Shown piece by piece: positions 23,124 to 37,917 of a stretch of DNA of 64,000 nucleotides. The first letter of the stretch is position 1. Every line of letters begins with the position of its first letter. A program made the position numbers and the translations under genes. The notes under the pieces are model-generated. The model saw only the letters and a program-made list of their open reading frames with translations. It was not told the DNA's origin and did no database searches. The DNA is from Porodaedalea pini (taxonomy: Eukaryota; Basidiomycota; Agaricomycetes; Hymenochaetales; Hymenochaetaceae): positions 480,876-544,875 of the forward strand of contig NBAY01000031.1 in assembly GCA_002794775.1 (NCBI GenBank). The letters run 5' to 3'.

Positions 23124-24849
23124 TCAGCCTGTCTTAGCTTTCAGCTCGCGCCACAGAGTTAAGAACATGACTGTTCCAATGCCAATGATCGTGATCTCCA
23201 GACCCAGATAGTTCAGCATCCCAACTTTGACACCACTTCCGCCCCAGACAGCGCCAGTTACCCTTCCAAGGTAGTTGCTATATTGGATAGCTACCCCAAC
23301 GTTTGGCAATGAGTAAAAACGCATTGGTTCAGACGCGGAATGGAAGAGATGTGCTCACCAAGACTAGTCTTGCCATTCCACGCCGGCGGCAGTTGCTTGC
23401 TGAGCAGACTAAGTGTGCATGTGCTGGCGAGGTTGAAGCCGAGAGCGACTAGGAACCAGCACGCGAAGAACGCGCCATATGAGAGCGTCCCAGTAGTAGG
23501 CTGTAGACGCAGAAGCGCGACTGCTGTGAGCAAGCCTGAGAACCCGAGTCCGGCTCCGAGGGCGAGGATGTGCCGGTCCTGTGTGCGCCGTGCGAGCAGC
23601 AGGTTGAGGAAGAGGAAGGGAAAGATAGTGGCACCGCCCAGTGCGATGAAGTTCCCGGATGCGAAGGGTGACCAGTGGAACGGACTAAGGGGGAACGAGC
23701 GGGCGAAGGACTTGAATGAGAAGTCAGGGACCACCCGTGCTAACTCGGAGCTCGACGAGGATATTGAAGAAATCGAGGTGAAGACGGGTATGTTGGATTC
23801 CCAAGCGCCCAGAATAAAGAAGCAGGTCATCGCGAACCAGCACATCGTTACAATAACACCCCATTGACGCGCCGTGACATGGAACCGGGCTTGCTGAGAA
23901 ACCGAAGGTGAGGGCAAACTCGTCATCTCTACAGACTGCCTAGGCTCTGCGCGTGGGACATCCTCAAACAAAAACGCCGACACTGCCCAGAACACGAGCC
24001 ATACACCCGCCATGACCCAGCCCGGACTAGTGTATCCGTTGAAGACGGAGTTTCCAAAGCCGACTTTGAAGAGCAGGCCACCAAAGAACGGACCGGCGCT
24101 CATGCCGATGCCCTGACCAAGCACGAGCCAGCCGGCGAGAGTCGTGCGCCGGCGGATGCCAACGATACGAGCGTCAGTGCAGTAGCGCTTCGTGTAGAGG
24201 AAGCCTACGAAACCGCCGCCTTGGACCATGCGCCCCAGAAGGATGAGGTAAAGGAAATTGGCTCTGTACGCAAGGCCGTACAGGGCTGAGCCGAGAACCA
24301 TGGATGCACAAGCTATATGAAGGGGTAGTTTGTATTGGCCTTCAAACCGACAGTCAGCTCTGCATCCGTTCGAACCGTCGGACGTTCCTACCTCCATCAT
24401 ATTTCATGAGTGGGATCAATGTCAATCCCGAAATTGCAGTAGGTATACCGATAACAAGACCTGAAAAAGTGGCAGTTCCGCCCAAATGCTCTGCGTAGGC
24501 TGAAGAAGAAGAAACAATGGAGAAGAAAGAAATCTGTTAAAGTGAATAGAGGTTTAATGCATGCCGGGGAACGGGAAGAAGCTGGATAGCTCAAAAGGTT
24601 CACCTGTAGCAAAATGTTCTGAAAAATCATAACAACCAAAGAGGTATCAGCCTTCAGCTTGAAATCGTCATCGGTAAAGAGGTTGGTGACACTGTTTGAG
24701 GTCGAGGCGGAATTTTCGTTTCCTGAAGAGTCCTCGACAATCGCTTTTATCGTTTGATTTGTTTTTGATGAAAGACCATTTCGGATATGCTGGGCAGAAC
24801 GAGAGCTAAGAGCACTACTGGAAGTTTCTTCCAGGAGTGCAAGACTCAT
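23124..24849 (-). CDS. Major facilitator superfamily transporter, substrate unknown
   Basis: Four exons (24849-24573, 24499-24392, 24339-23359, 23290-23124) give 510 aa. The soluble N-terminus of ~75 residues precedes about 11-12 hydrophobic segments. Recognisable MFS landmarks are FSGLVIGIPTAISGLTLIP, YRANFLYLILLGRMVQGGGF, RRRTTLAGWLVLGQGIGMSA and GPFFGGLLFKVGFGNSVFNGY, and the late motif QYSNYLGRVTGAVWGGSGVK. The signature RIVGIRRRTT after the cytoplasmic KRYCTD block is shared with a fungal MFS group that I have seen annotated only as general transporters. The intron at 24572-24500 needs a weak GTTCCC donor to keep TM1 intact, so that join is tentative. Substrate cannot be inferred. Confidence 0.85.
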
Positions 24850-25429
24850 TGTTGAATCCAGCAAGAATCCAATGGTGGGTGGCAAGAAACAAATTGACTG
24901 ATGACTCGGAGACCGCCGCCCAAAGACTCTGGAGGCTTCTCATTACATATAGGCTTTTGTGATAGCCGTAAATTGATGGCATCCATGCATCCACGTGCGC
25001 AACGTCAAACCTTTCGAACCAAAACTCCTCTCTGAACTCTCACCTTAGGACTGAACACCAAAAATGGCACATAATCAGCACCTATCGTTTGCTTCAAGCT
25101 CAATTCAACATCGCACATCAGAGGGGTTCATCAAATTCAAGACTAGTACAAGTCCACACGGTACGAGAATTGAGAGTTTCACGATGAGACAATACATGCA
25201 TAAAAAGGCATCCAAGAAGTATAGATGGAAAACGAATACGAAAGGAGGAGCACCCAGAGCCAGAGAACATCACACTGCACATGTTACAGGATGACTGATA
25301 GACAAGATCTTAATGGGAGTAAGATAGATATACCGTACGTCAGTATGTCGGCAAATGTTAGTATCGAAGTGTAAAGACTCACCAAGGAGCAATTAAGCGT
25401 CATTTCAAATGAACTTCATTAGAAGCCAT
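24850..25429. other. Intergenic, transporter promoter side
   Basis: Upstream of the MFS start and downstream of the CHAT pseudogene. Short ORFs only; no domain, repeat or RNA gene seen. Confidence 0.5.
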
Positions 25430-27480
25430 TCAAGCACCGATATGCACAACATTAACCCATCTCTCTGTTTCAATATTTTCCTGTGCTTTCAACTCCAAAG
25501 CGGCTCCGCGAAGTGCCGCTGCGGACGTCTTGAACCTGACTTTCCCCTTCTTTTGTTTCTTGGCTAGGTGGGCGTGAACTTGTCTAGCGAGTGCAGGTCC
25601 ATCTGCGTCAGACAGCTCCCACATGGTACCAAGGACACTCCAAAAGCAGAACTGCATGGCCGTTGCCAGATGAAGCACTTCATCCTGTGAGCCAGGGGGT
25701 GACTTGGCACTTGGCAAATTAGCCTGGACGATGTCGAACAATGTCAATCTAGAGTTAAATAGCTCGAATGAAAAAGCGAAGGGTTTTGGATTCAAATGGC
25801 CATGACAGACAAAGTGGACCTAATTATATTCTTGAAGGCCTTTGATAAAAGCATCGCGGGAAGCCTGATCGCCAATGAGAAATTCGTCGGGTATCCTATA
25901 GTTGTGTATGTCATCAATTTCTTGCCCAGCGGAATCAAGATCCTCATTGCCGACCAAGCCGACCACAAGGAACTCCGTCCGTCCTTTGAAGTCACCGGAT
26001 TGAGCATTGATGAGAGATTTAAGTGTTGATATGGACAACGAGACGTAATCATCTAGAAGATGCTTTATACTACTATCTGTACCATCAAATGGTCCTGCCG
26101 CATGAAAGGGAAGGGCAGACAGGATGGACGTTGGACGCCACCGCATGCGAGATCCGGCCTGAATTCCGAGCTCCTCGAGTTTCCCGGCGACATGGTAAAC
26201 AACGCTATTCCATAACATGTCCATCACCTCGTAAAGCTTGCCATAATGTTTAGTTGGTTCCGTTTCAGGTTTTCGACGTGCTTCCAGTAGCTCTGCATAC
26301 AAATTGGGAGCGCCTTCGTAAAATCCATCATCCAAAGGGACACAGACAGGTGGCACATCTTCACCAGAAAGAATGATGATGGCGTCAGAACGATACTTGC
26401 AGTGTTTGACCATACTGACGGAACCCTCTTTAACCGCATTCTGTAGTATCCCGAATGGAGTGAGTTTGAGGAAAGTTTTAGAAGCCAGGAATTTCTTATA
26501 TTTCGACGGCCATCTTCTCCTGCACATCCGAGAGATTTCACGTCGCTTCGGTGCCAACATGTCATCATACGATTAACGTCCTTTAGGTGCACTATCTGCG
26601 TCGTCATTAACTTCTCTCGGGCCACTGAGGCGTGTCTCCGTTGATGTGACACGAGCCTCCGGCTGACGACTGGTATCTCTGAATCTGTCCAGTGTTTTGT
26701 CAACGTTGCGAGCCGATGAAGAGGGTCCCGAAGCCACGTATTTATGACCAGAGCAAAGCCTTTCCTTGCTCAAGAAGCTCGACAGCCTGGCTGACCATGC
26801 CTTCGTCGATGGCGTATGAAGCCGCCGCTTAAGCAAGTGCTAGATAGCCGCTTTTGCTGATGAGGTACTCATGTTGTATCTGCAGAGTGGGGCTGATGGT
26901 GAAAGTGCATTCTCGGAGTGATGAAACTGACTGATAAGCTGAGAGTAATGGGATGGTTATACAATTGTGCTAAGCCCGAAAGCCCGACCACTGTTTTCAG
27001 CCAAATTTACAGGCCGGAAAATGGGTGAATAACAATGCATTCTAGTAATTGGATGCACTGCTCAAGATCCTCCATCTGTCTGCTTGGTCTGCATCGATAA
27101 GGAAAGACTTTCAGAGGTTGCTTAGTGACATGAAGCGATCAGGGTGATTTTCGAGACGAAGAACTAAGGCCATGCGGTGAAGTGAAATTGATTCTTCGAT
27201 GGTCCTCCATCCGTCCGATTTTCTTCGATCGAGTACTGAGCGATTTGCGAGTTTGCTTCAGTGACATGGAGTGATCGCGATGGCTATCAGGATACAAGGC
27301 CAATGCAGTACGACTCAGCGCAATCGCTTCCTCGAGATCCTCGATTCGTCCGATTTGCTCAAATCGAATGCTGAAAGACTCAAAGAGTGTGCCAGGTTAA
27401 TCAGCGATCTCGAGCGACCAGGATGACGTGCGGCACAGTGAAGCGTGATCGACTCCTCCAGATGCTGCAAGCAATATAGG
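25430..27480 (-). pseudogene. Decayed TPR-CHAT protein gene
   Basis: The minus strand keeps long stretches of a fungal TPR-CHAT protein. From about 27480 to 27040 there are degenerate 42-residue TPR units (EEAIALSRTALALYPDSH... pattern, then EDHRR). The linker QAVELLEQGKALLWS-stop-IRGFGT follows near 26780, then the CHAT body (YRSDAIIIL, WRPTSILSALPFHAAG, FLVVGLVGNEDL). The catalytic-histidine region VHFVCHGHLNPKPF is at 25820-25780. The end ATAMQFCFWSVLGTMWELSDADGP...ERWVNVVHIGA is intact. Damage: a stop where the family has Gln (CAA to TAA), a stop where it has Trp (TGG to TAG, just before VHFVCHG), at least one frame slip near 26580-26700, and loss of the segment that carries the catalytic SACHTA cysteine. 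It is therefore unlikely to make an active protease. Confidence 0.8.
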
Positions 27481-28138
27481 GCAGTCAGCATAATGTCTTA
27501 TACCTCGTGTCATCCAACGACCTGAGATAGTCAGAACTAGGTCTAGTAGCTCTAACGCAGACTAGACCTGATTCTTGACTCGGAGCACAGCAGTATAAGC
27601 GAGAGAGAGAGAGAGAAGAAGAAAAATCATTGTTGTGAGGCTCACTTCAGAATCAAACAAGAACTGCTATCAGTGAGCTGATGAAAGGTTTTGATCTCGA
27701 ATCGTGGTAGACTCACTGACTCACCGCAAGTTTATCAAATGCATGGTCACGTGACTGCACATTTACTATTAGGCGTGACTGCCACTCTACGCTGAAACCT
27801 CCACCCATCTGAAACTTGCTATTCCGATCATATGCATGGTATCAAAAAATTCCGACTGACTGATACGAAGTCATTTCTGTTCCGAATTCTACGCTTTATT
27901 TGGCCTCAGAAAAGCCTTTGAAACTCTATATGGCTTGAAATCTCGAACTCAGCGCTGACGCTGGACTAAATTGCCTGGCGGAGAACGTGTCAGCCTCCGA
28001 TTCTGCACTAGGAAACACCGGGTTGCATCAAGCGCGCTCTCTTTCTCGTTCTACATCATCATCTGCATCTGTCGCTGGCACTGTGTTCGCACAGCCAAAG
28101 CTCCGTCAACCTACAAGTAGCCCACGCGACACTGCAAG
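27481..28138. other. Intergenic with GA microsatellite
   Basis: Between the CHAT remnant and the lipase gene. It contains a (GA)8 tract at 27601-27616. The rest has no gene signal and serves as the lipase 5' region. Confidence 0.5.
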
Positions 28139-30387
28139 ATGGTTCGCTGTCCCCCTTCACCCCCAAGTCCGACCGACCAAGTCATGGCGACATCCACGAG
28201 GCGCCGCGCTTCATCTCCCGAAAGCATGGATGGGCAATCAGACTTACTCATGGACTTGCATGCTCTCCACGCCGACGAATTTGCCTACCTGAGCCAAAGG
28301 CTAACTGATTTCGAACGGAGAAGCGAGAAGTCGTGGACCTTTCGCTCATATGCGATGGTCAGACAGTATGTTATGTTTGTTTTCAAGACGTGGGTGAAGG
28401 CGGCTTGGGCGTTTGTGTTCTTCCCGACAAGTGAGTGGCTTTATGAACAGGCAGCCTTAAATAGCTGACGATATCGTCTATCTAGCTTTGATGGACCGCA
28501 TTGCTATTGTTCTTCTGTCGGTGGCAGCAAGCATTATCATGTCTATTCTCTTACCTTGGTGTCTTCTCTGCAACGTGCCTCTTACGGACGAGATCTTTGA
28601 CCGACTCTCTCGCCGACTCTTCAATGGGCTCAGTATAGTCAATGCATGTGCGTACAGAGAGCTTCTATCGTGATAACAAGCTGTTGAAAGGAGCCCATTA
28701 TTGTCGTGCAGCTTATCCTACGATCTTTGAGGAACTCTCCTGCGAACAGATTGCTGCAGCGAGAGCACACCTTTCGCAGCCTATCGAGCACACAAACAAC
28801 CGTGCAAACAGGCGCGTCTTCAACCTCGATGCATCGAAGCTACTGTGAGTGATACAGTACTTTACGGAAGAAGAATGTGAAGATGTTGACTACGACCAAA
28901 GGCTTCAATGCGCCGCGCTTATGTACGAACGTTCCTCCCGCACGACGCGTCGCGCCGCAGACATCGTAGCAGCGCACTCGTCAGGCCCACGTCGGAGGCC
29001 GACAGAATGGAGTCTCTCCGAGTCGCGTCCCGGTACGCACATCACGGAGCTCTGCGGCACAGAGGGTGCACAGGCGGTCACGGACGAGCTGCACAGTGCG
29101 AGCGACGAGGAGAACACGATCTGCGATATCGCGCGCGACAAGCTCGGGCTCCACTATTCCACGGTGTCGGAGCTCAACAGTACGGGGAGTGCGTTTTGTG
29201 GCCTGTTCTGGGACCCGCGCGATACGTTCATTATCGTCGCGTTCAAGGGCACAACGCCGACGGACTTTGCGGAGTGGTCTATGGACTTCAACTTTCAGCT
29301 GCGTGAGGCCGGCCTCTGGCTCCGAGGTTTCGGCAAAGGTTCGTCTTGGCCTGATACTGCAAAGAAATCTTGATAATAATCTTGTCTTTTTCAGTGCATA
29401 ATGGATTCATGGACAAAGTGTTTCCGAGAAGGATCCCGTCCGGATCGAGGATGCCCTACTGTAAGTTCTTCCAGATAAGTCTACTTGTAGAGACAGTCTC
29501 TAAAACTCGTCTTCCTCGCTTTCTAGCAACGATCGTGGAGTCTATTAAGAGTGTCTCCGCGCGCCTCACTGAACATTCTCCTGGAAAGAAGATTAACGTT
29601 GTAAGTTTTTTTGAAAATCTCTTGGGACTCTAACTGATCATGTTTCCATCAGTGGATCACTGGACATTCACTCGGCTGCGCTCTGGCGTCGCTCGTCTAT
29701 TCCCGCCTTGTCACAGAGCCCCATGAATGTGGAGAAAACATTATGACCAGAGACGCCTACCTCTTTGCCGCGCCTGTTGTCTGCGACGTTGAGTCTGCTA
29801 ATGGTATGTTGCAAGGATTAGAGTATGAATGCATCCTCTAATAATTGCTATTGATCAGCATTCAACGGAAGGATGAATCATTTCTCGGATCTGCCAAGGA
29901 CTATGTGGCGCATTACAAATGTAAGTACACTTACCCAACTGCCTTCTCCAATTTAAATCCTAAGTGCAATTTGTGACTAGGGGAGAGATGTTGTTGCGAC
30001 AGGCCTTCCCGACGAGGGCGACAACGCCGAGTGGATGGTCTCGCCATGGAATCTCTTCTCGTGTACGTCTTCTCTTCCTCACAAACAAGCTCTCCTCTCA
30101 TCGTCTTATGACTTATAGTCTCGCACCTGGGCTGTGAAATCAAGCTACGCAACGCTCCTGAACGTTGTCAAGTGAGCGGCTCGCACATCACACCAGGCAC
30201 GCACGTCGTCATTGAGTCTGCGTTCCACCTCGACTCCCTAAAAGACCACGAGACGCCGCTTCGCATGACACTGCGCGCGCTACAGGAGCTTCCTCTGATT
30301 GGACGCCTCCTCGCGCATGGGACTGGCTTCTATTGGGCTTCGTTGCAGGGCGTTGGTACAGGCACGTGTGAATGGGTGTTTGACTGA
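28139..30387 (+). CDS. Class 3 (alpha/beta-hydrolase) lipase, membrane-anchored
   Basis: Ten exons (28139-28430, 28486-28647, 28712-28844, 28902-29338, 29395-29460, 29527-29600, 29653-29803, 29859-29920, 29981-30062, 30119-30387) keep frame over 575 aa. Residues ~80-140 hold two hydrophobic stretches (VFKTWVKAAWAFVFFPTTL and RIAIVLLSVAASIIMSILLPW), so the enzyme is probably membrane-bound. The lipase_3 core follows: FIIVAFKGTTPTDFAEWSMDF, the nucleophile elbow WITGHSLGCALASL, and YLFAAPVVCD. A catalytic Asp is plausible in TNGRDVVATGLPD, and a His in PGTHVVIES. It would hydrolyse acylglycerols or phospholipids. Related fungal proteins are intracellular or vacuolar lipases. No secretion signal is seen. 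Confidence 0.9.
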
Positions 30388-30649
30388 AAGGACTCGAGCG
30401 GTATTTTATTAAGGATTGATGGTCTTGTTATTCTCGGATGGATGGATCTACTTTATTATCATGGTATGTCATCTCGGTGCACTTATTTATTAGAGAACCA
30501 CTGGATTACGATGAATGCGCTTTATGTTGTAACGTTATATAAAATATACACGGAACGCAATTAAATGGCTGTACTAAAATCTATGTGTTCTGTAGGGGGC
30601 CAACGAGCATCCGTATCATGTGAACAAGAAATCAGTAATAAGAGAACCA

Positions 30650-32155
30650 TCAGTCATCGGAGAGATCGATGATTCCTTTACTATCCTCCTGCTTGATACT
30701 AGTACTTCCTTCCGATCCGTGTTCGCACTTTACCCTCTTCCGAGAGGGCCTACTCGAGATCTTCATCTCTCCAAGGTTTCGGCCAGTTGGGTCTGCGTCT
30801 CCCGCATCCGCGTCTGCCAAAACTTTTTTCCGTTCGGATTGAGATAAAATGTCAGTAATGACATAGAATCATGACTCTGACATGCCATACCTGGAGCGAC
30901 CTCAAGAGAGCAGCAGGATCCTTAGTGTTTCTACTATTCGTGATCTTATCTTGCTGCTTCTGAATTTCCGCTTGCTGCTTTTGCAAGTACTGATTACACA
31001 GGAATGAGCAAACCACACAGCTCTTAACAGTCTTATTCTATCTTTTTACATACCTCGAGACGTTGAAGAAGCTCGTTTTCTTCCAAATCCCTCCCTGAGC
31101 TTTGGACGGTGTCAACAACTTGAAGCTCCTGCTCCTCACGCTTGATAAGACGCTCAGGTGCGCATCTTTTGGATGCTGTAGAAGGCGGAGGAACAGCTTG
31201 AGAAGACTTCGGTTCCAGAATAGCCGTACTATCGTTCATCTTTGTCTGTCTTGGCTGGGCTGATAGAACCGGCGCAATTATTCCTTGCGCACGCAGAAAG
31301 GCTAGAAGAAGAAGGAAAATCTTCGGTGGTCAGAAGATGATATGGACATGAGAAGAGTAAAACTTACCTTCCGATCTATACTTGAAATTGAAAGTAGCAA
31401 CAGGACCTGGATGATCTTTATCATATGGTTGCATGAAACACTATTTCTGGACCGAATTTCGATCTCTGGCCCAATCCTACATCCGAAAGTAAGCAAGATA
31501 GAGCTGAGCTAATGCCAATATCGTGAACAAATGTGTATCACCTACACGATTTTGTGACTGTGTGCTTTGGCTTCTTTCTCATTCGAGGGTTGTCGAATAA
31601 AACAGATATGTTCTGAAAGTTTCCAACCGGAGCATTTGTCGGTAATCACTACTCGCTGGACGTCAACAGATAAGATTCCAAGGCCATGTCTTGATCGGCC
31701 GCAGCCCGTTGTCATGTCATCATCTGTCTTGAGACTTCAGAATGCCTACGACAGGGTATTCAGATGCATTACGGACCTGTGAGATCTACGACGGAAAAGG
31801 TAAAAGGACTTCATCGTTTTCTCATCAGATGTAAATCCCACGGATAGCACAAGTCCCTTGCTAACAATGGGACGCGGACTTCAATACCATCACTGTCTGA
31901 AATCAGCTCGCTCGTTATCGTGACGGGATCATTGATGCTCTTCCATCGAATTCGAAACTTCTATGAATAGCGTAGCTCAAGTCAAAAGTCTGCGCGGTGT
32001 AGATGTGCTATATAAGTGTCTTTATTCGTACTCACCTTGCCGGACTCGCTCGCAATCCAGCAAGAACATTGTATTCCGTCGGTTTTAACTTCATATTCTT
32101 CGAGTCGCTTGCCATCACATTCCACCCATGCTTCGTAGCTTTTATGACGCGGCAT
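30650..32155 (-). CDS. DUF7918 protein with C-terminal SIM-like motif, frame partly broken
   Basis: Exon 1 (32155-32036) encodes MPRHKSYEAWVECDGKRLEE onward, ending ..CWIASESGK at a GTGAGT donor, the same N-terminus and splice point as the other family members here. Further pieces follow in order: KFRIRWKSIN, DDDMTTGCGRS.., LGILSVDVQRVVI, EKEAKAHSHKIV, PYDKDHPGPVATFNFKYRS and FLRAQGIIAP. A Lys/Glu-rich C-terminal part has IKREEQ and IKQED and ends GIIDLSDD (stop 30650-30652). Two changes of frame (near 31835-31850 and 31435) are not explained by good splice sites, so the copy is either damaged or the sequence has indel errors. The psi-K-x-E and IDLS motifs suggest a link to SUMO. Function is unknown. 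Confidence 0.65.
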
Positions 32156-32576
32156 GTGACGAAGTCTGGCTTTGGAGGAACTTCCCTGCCTATGCGATAG
32201 GGCAGATGGTTGTCACGAAGTAGACGCAGATCAGACGCGACACAGACGCGTTAACGCCACTACGTACATAATACTTCCGACGGCATTTTCCGAGCCCTAG
32301 GTTGGTGTTGAACTTCAAATGCAACTTGAATGTAACGCATCGATCCAGCTTCATGATAACCATGCGTGCATAAAATACATGCATATACATGAGTACGCAA
32401 GATCGTAAAATAATTGTTGGAAAAAAGTTGATTATAATAAGCTTCATACTACACCTACGAAAGAAAATTACATAGTTAATCATGATTACGCAGACGGTAA
32501 TGTGAAGTATAGGGCACGCATATGCGAGAGAGGACAACATGTTGAACCGCTAAAATGGCACGAGACATCGAGAAGC
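32156..32576. other. Intergenic between two DUF7918 copies
   Basis: AT-rich upstream flank of the copy starting at 32155 and 3' flank of the one ending at 32577. No other gene signal was found. Confidence 0.5.
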
Positions 32577-34091
32577 TCATGCTTTTCTTTTGCGCATTTT
32601 CTTTCGAAGATCTAAAAGCATTTGATGCGTCTCGAGTAGGCTACGCTAATCAATTAGATGAGCTCCAATAAGCAATGTTCTGAATTTTCTGTGAAGACGT
32701 ACCTCTGCTTTCACCAACAGTTGATCACGCTCGTCATTATCCCCTTCGCAGTCTTCCTCATAAATTTGCAAGTTTTCGCCTCTGGCCTTCACGACCGCGA
32801 TCGTCGACCCCTGAGCCTGACATCACATCGGTTTGGACTGCTACATCCATTTTCAGGCTCAGAGCAAGCCCTCGCGAACGCTTTGCAGGTCGTGTCTCCG
32901 CATTCCCCCCGTGTGTACCGAGCGACGCGCAACTCCTGGGTGGATTGAAGGATGCGATGCTATTCTCCTGGACCTTCGCACTTGAAGAATTCGGCAGAAC
33001 GAGAATGGGGATCGTTGGCGAGCCCGAGTCGACTTTTGTGGAGCCCTCGCTAGTGCTTGAAGTAGATTCGCTCCTTGAGTACCTGCTACCCTTCGTCCTT
33101 AGTGTTGAAGATGCTACTTGTGGACAGTCGAGTACAAATGGAGAGTGCGTTCGCTTTCGGGAGGGAAGCGAACTAGAGCGGAGGACTTCTTTTGTATAGC
33201 TTCAGCTCAAATGGCGATTCGTAGGAGAAAATAATGAAATAGAATGCAACGCACCCCTCGGTCGAGCACGGAAGTAGAAGGTGAGGAATGGAGATAAAGG
33301 GTGGCCAAACGTGGGCGCAGACGCTTTTGGGATCTCAAAGCTGGGAGACTGTCGGCGGGAGGAGAGATATGGGTGCGATGTGGGCCTGCTCCGCATCCCT
33401 GGGGGAAACGAGCTTGACCTTGAACGAATAAAGTATTGCATATAAGTTATGCCTCTGAACTTCCGAGATTGGACAAGTACGTACCTGGCCTTTCCTTCAC
33501 AACGATGCAAAATTTCCTCGTTGTCCTTCCTGAGCGGTAGGGAGCCATATGCGAACTGTGGTGGTCTCATCTCCGAAGGCATGTGTACCTCGACTTTGAT
33601 GGTGAGTATGCGGCCGTCCGTCGACGTTGCTGGAGCCTCACATTCTACCAAGCGAGCGAGAATTAGTGGCGATATGCTGTGATGCAGGAAACTGGGTCCG
33701 CACCATTACAATGCGCCCGAGGGCACGAGTATTCCGTGTTGATACTTTGCTGAATGTATGGATTGGATATCATCGGACGTGAGTGGGTACTCATAAATCC
33801 CTTATCACTCCTAGGTTGGGCTACGACACGTGTACGCTCCGTCAAGATGCGGATTTTGCTCGGATGACCTAGGCCATTGCTCCGCCAACGCAGGCTTCGC
33901 ACATTCTGTAGACCATGTCAGCGCACTAACGATGGCAGGGATTGAAGAACATTCCGTACTTGGATTAAATCTTCAGAGACCCAGCAAGTGACGATACGCC
34001 CATCTTTCGAATATTGTAAGTCAAATTCCTCTACCGTTTCGCAATCATGCTGCAGCCAGACAGAGAACGGAAATTTATCATGGTCAGGCAT
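32577..34091 (-). CDS. DUF7918-like protein, divergent copy
   Basis: Predicted exons are 34091-33960, 33905-33704, 33644-33485, 33418-33255, 33188-32703 and 32645-32577. The N-terminus MPDHDKFPFSVWLQHDCETV, then GRIVTCWVSED, matches the family's opening beta segments. VRSLRWRS follows, then DGRILTIKVEVHMP, and HPLSPFLTFYFRARPR marks the end of the core domain. The rest is Ser-rich with KRSRG, and the last exon is helical and basic (SLLETHQMLLDLRKKMRKRK). The IDLT ending of the other copies is absent, but a VKAE motif remains. Exon 5 holds one frame change near 32780-32830, removable by a 40-base intron (GTGATG...GTGAAG) or by a one-base indel. Poorly conserved compared with the plus-strand copies. 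Confidence 0.6.
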
Positions 34092-34625
34092 TAGAACTTG
34101 TGACAGTACTTCAGCTAGAGATTGGTAGCAAGGGATGAGGGGGAGTTGGGACATTCACGTTCAGAATTCAAAGGTTATCAGAGCCAGACTCCAGTGCGGA
34201 AGCAGAAGGACGGCATCTCGTCGCGAGAAGCCCGAGTCCATTCCTTTTCTTTTGATACTGCTGATTGTCAGAGTGGACAATAGACATACTGATACTGACT
34301 CGTTGTTCTGAGCAATACAGTGAGAACCTTCACAAGAGACAATTGAGCTCCTACGCGACGCCAAATGTTCCGCACTAGTCTCCGAGGTGACTCAGTCCGA
34401 AACTCTCAACTTTCATAACCTCAAGAAAGTAAAGCGACAATCTGGAAGAGCGGAACTCCTTATATATGAGTATAGATGAAGACAGAGAGAAGAGCGAACC
34501 CGAAACTAAACTTGAGAAGGCGTGAGATTAACTTACTATTCCTAAAATTCTCACGTGATGTAGAAGAAAGTAACATTTTGAGTAGGCGCCGCTGAGCAGC
34601 CTTGCTCGTCCACAAATCAGTCAAC
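34092..34625. promoter_or_regulatory. Divergent promoter region PRP43 / DUF7918
   Basis: 534 bases between the start of the minus-strand DUF7918 gene and the PRP43 ATG. It must carry the promoter of the helicase gene. Just before the ATG the leader is TCCACAAATCAGTCAAC. No further coding signal. Confidence 0.45.
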
Positions 34626-37503
<2,878 letters not shown>

Positions 37504-37917
37504 TCGTCCTCCTATCGCCTCTTTTGTTTCTTCGTGGGTATGATATCATGCACATAAATATCCATTGGTTGTAATTTGTATTTTGGCTTTCATGTGTAAA
37601 CGACGTAGATGATCAGATTCCAGCACCGGTATAATTTCTACTCGTCCTTGGCCGTTGTCCAATACAACATGAATTGTGCTTTCAAGGAAGATGGAAGTGA
37701 GACATTCGCTGAATGAATGTGCCAGCCCTTTTTATTCCAAGTTGTTCGAGACTCATGTGAGTTTAAGCTTCGTAATGCTGATATAATTGAATCCTTTGAA
37801 TCATCACAGCATAACAAACACATCTATTTAACACTTTGAAGGTAAAATAAAATAAATACCAAAGCTTGTAATAATCGCCTGGACATAGGCGTGCTTTATC
37901 AATTCTGACCAACAAAC
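37504..37917. other. Convergent 3' intergenic stretch
   Basis: 3' flanks of PRP43 (+) and the zinc-cluster DUF7918 gene (-). Nothing recognisable. Confidence 0.5.

Noticed and set aside
23340..23867. 175-codon plus-strand ORF
   Set aside because: It is antisense to conserved transmembrane exons of the MFS gene, with no domain of its own.
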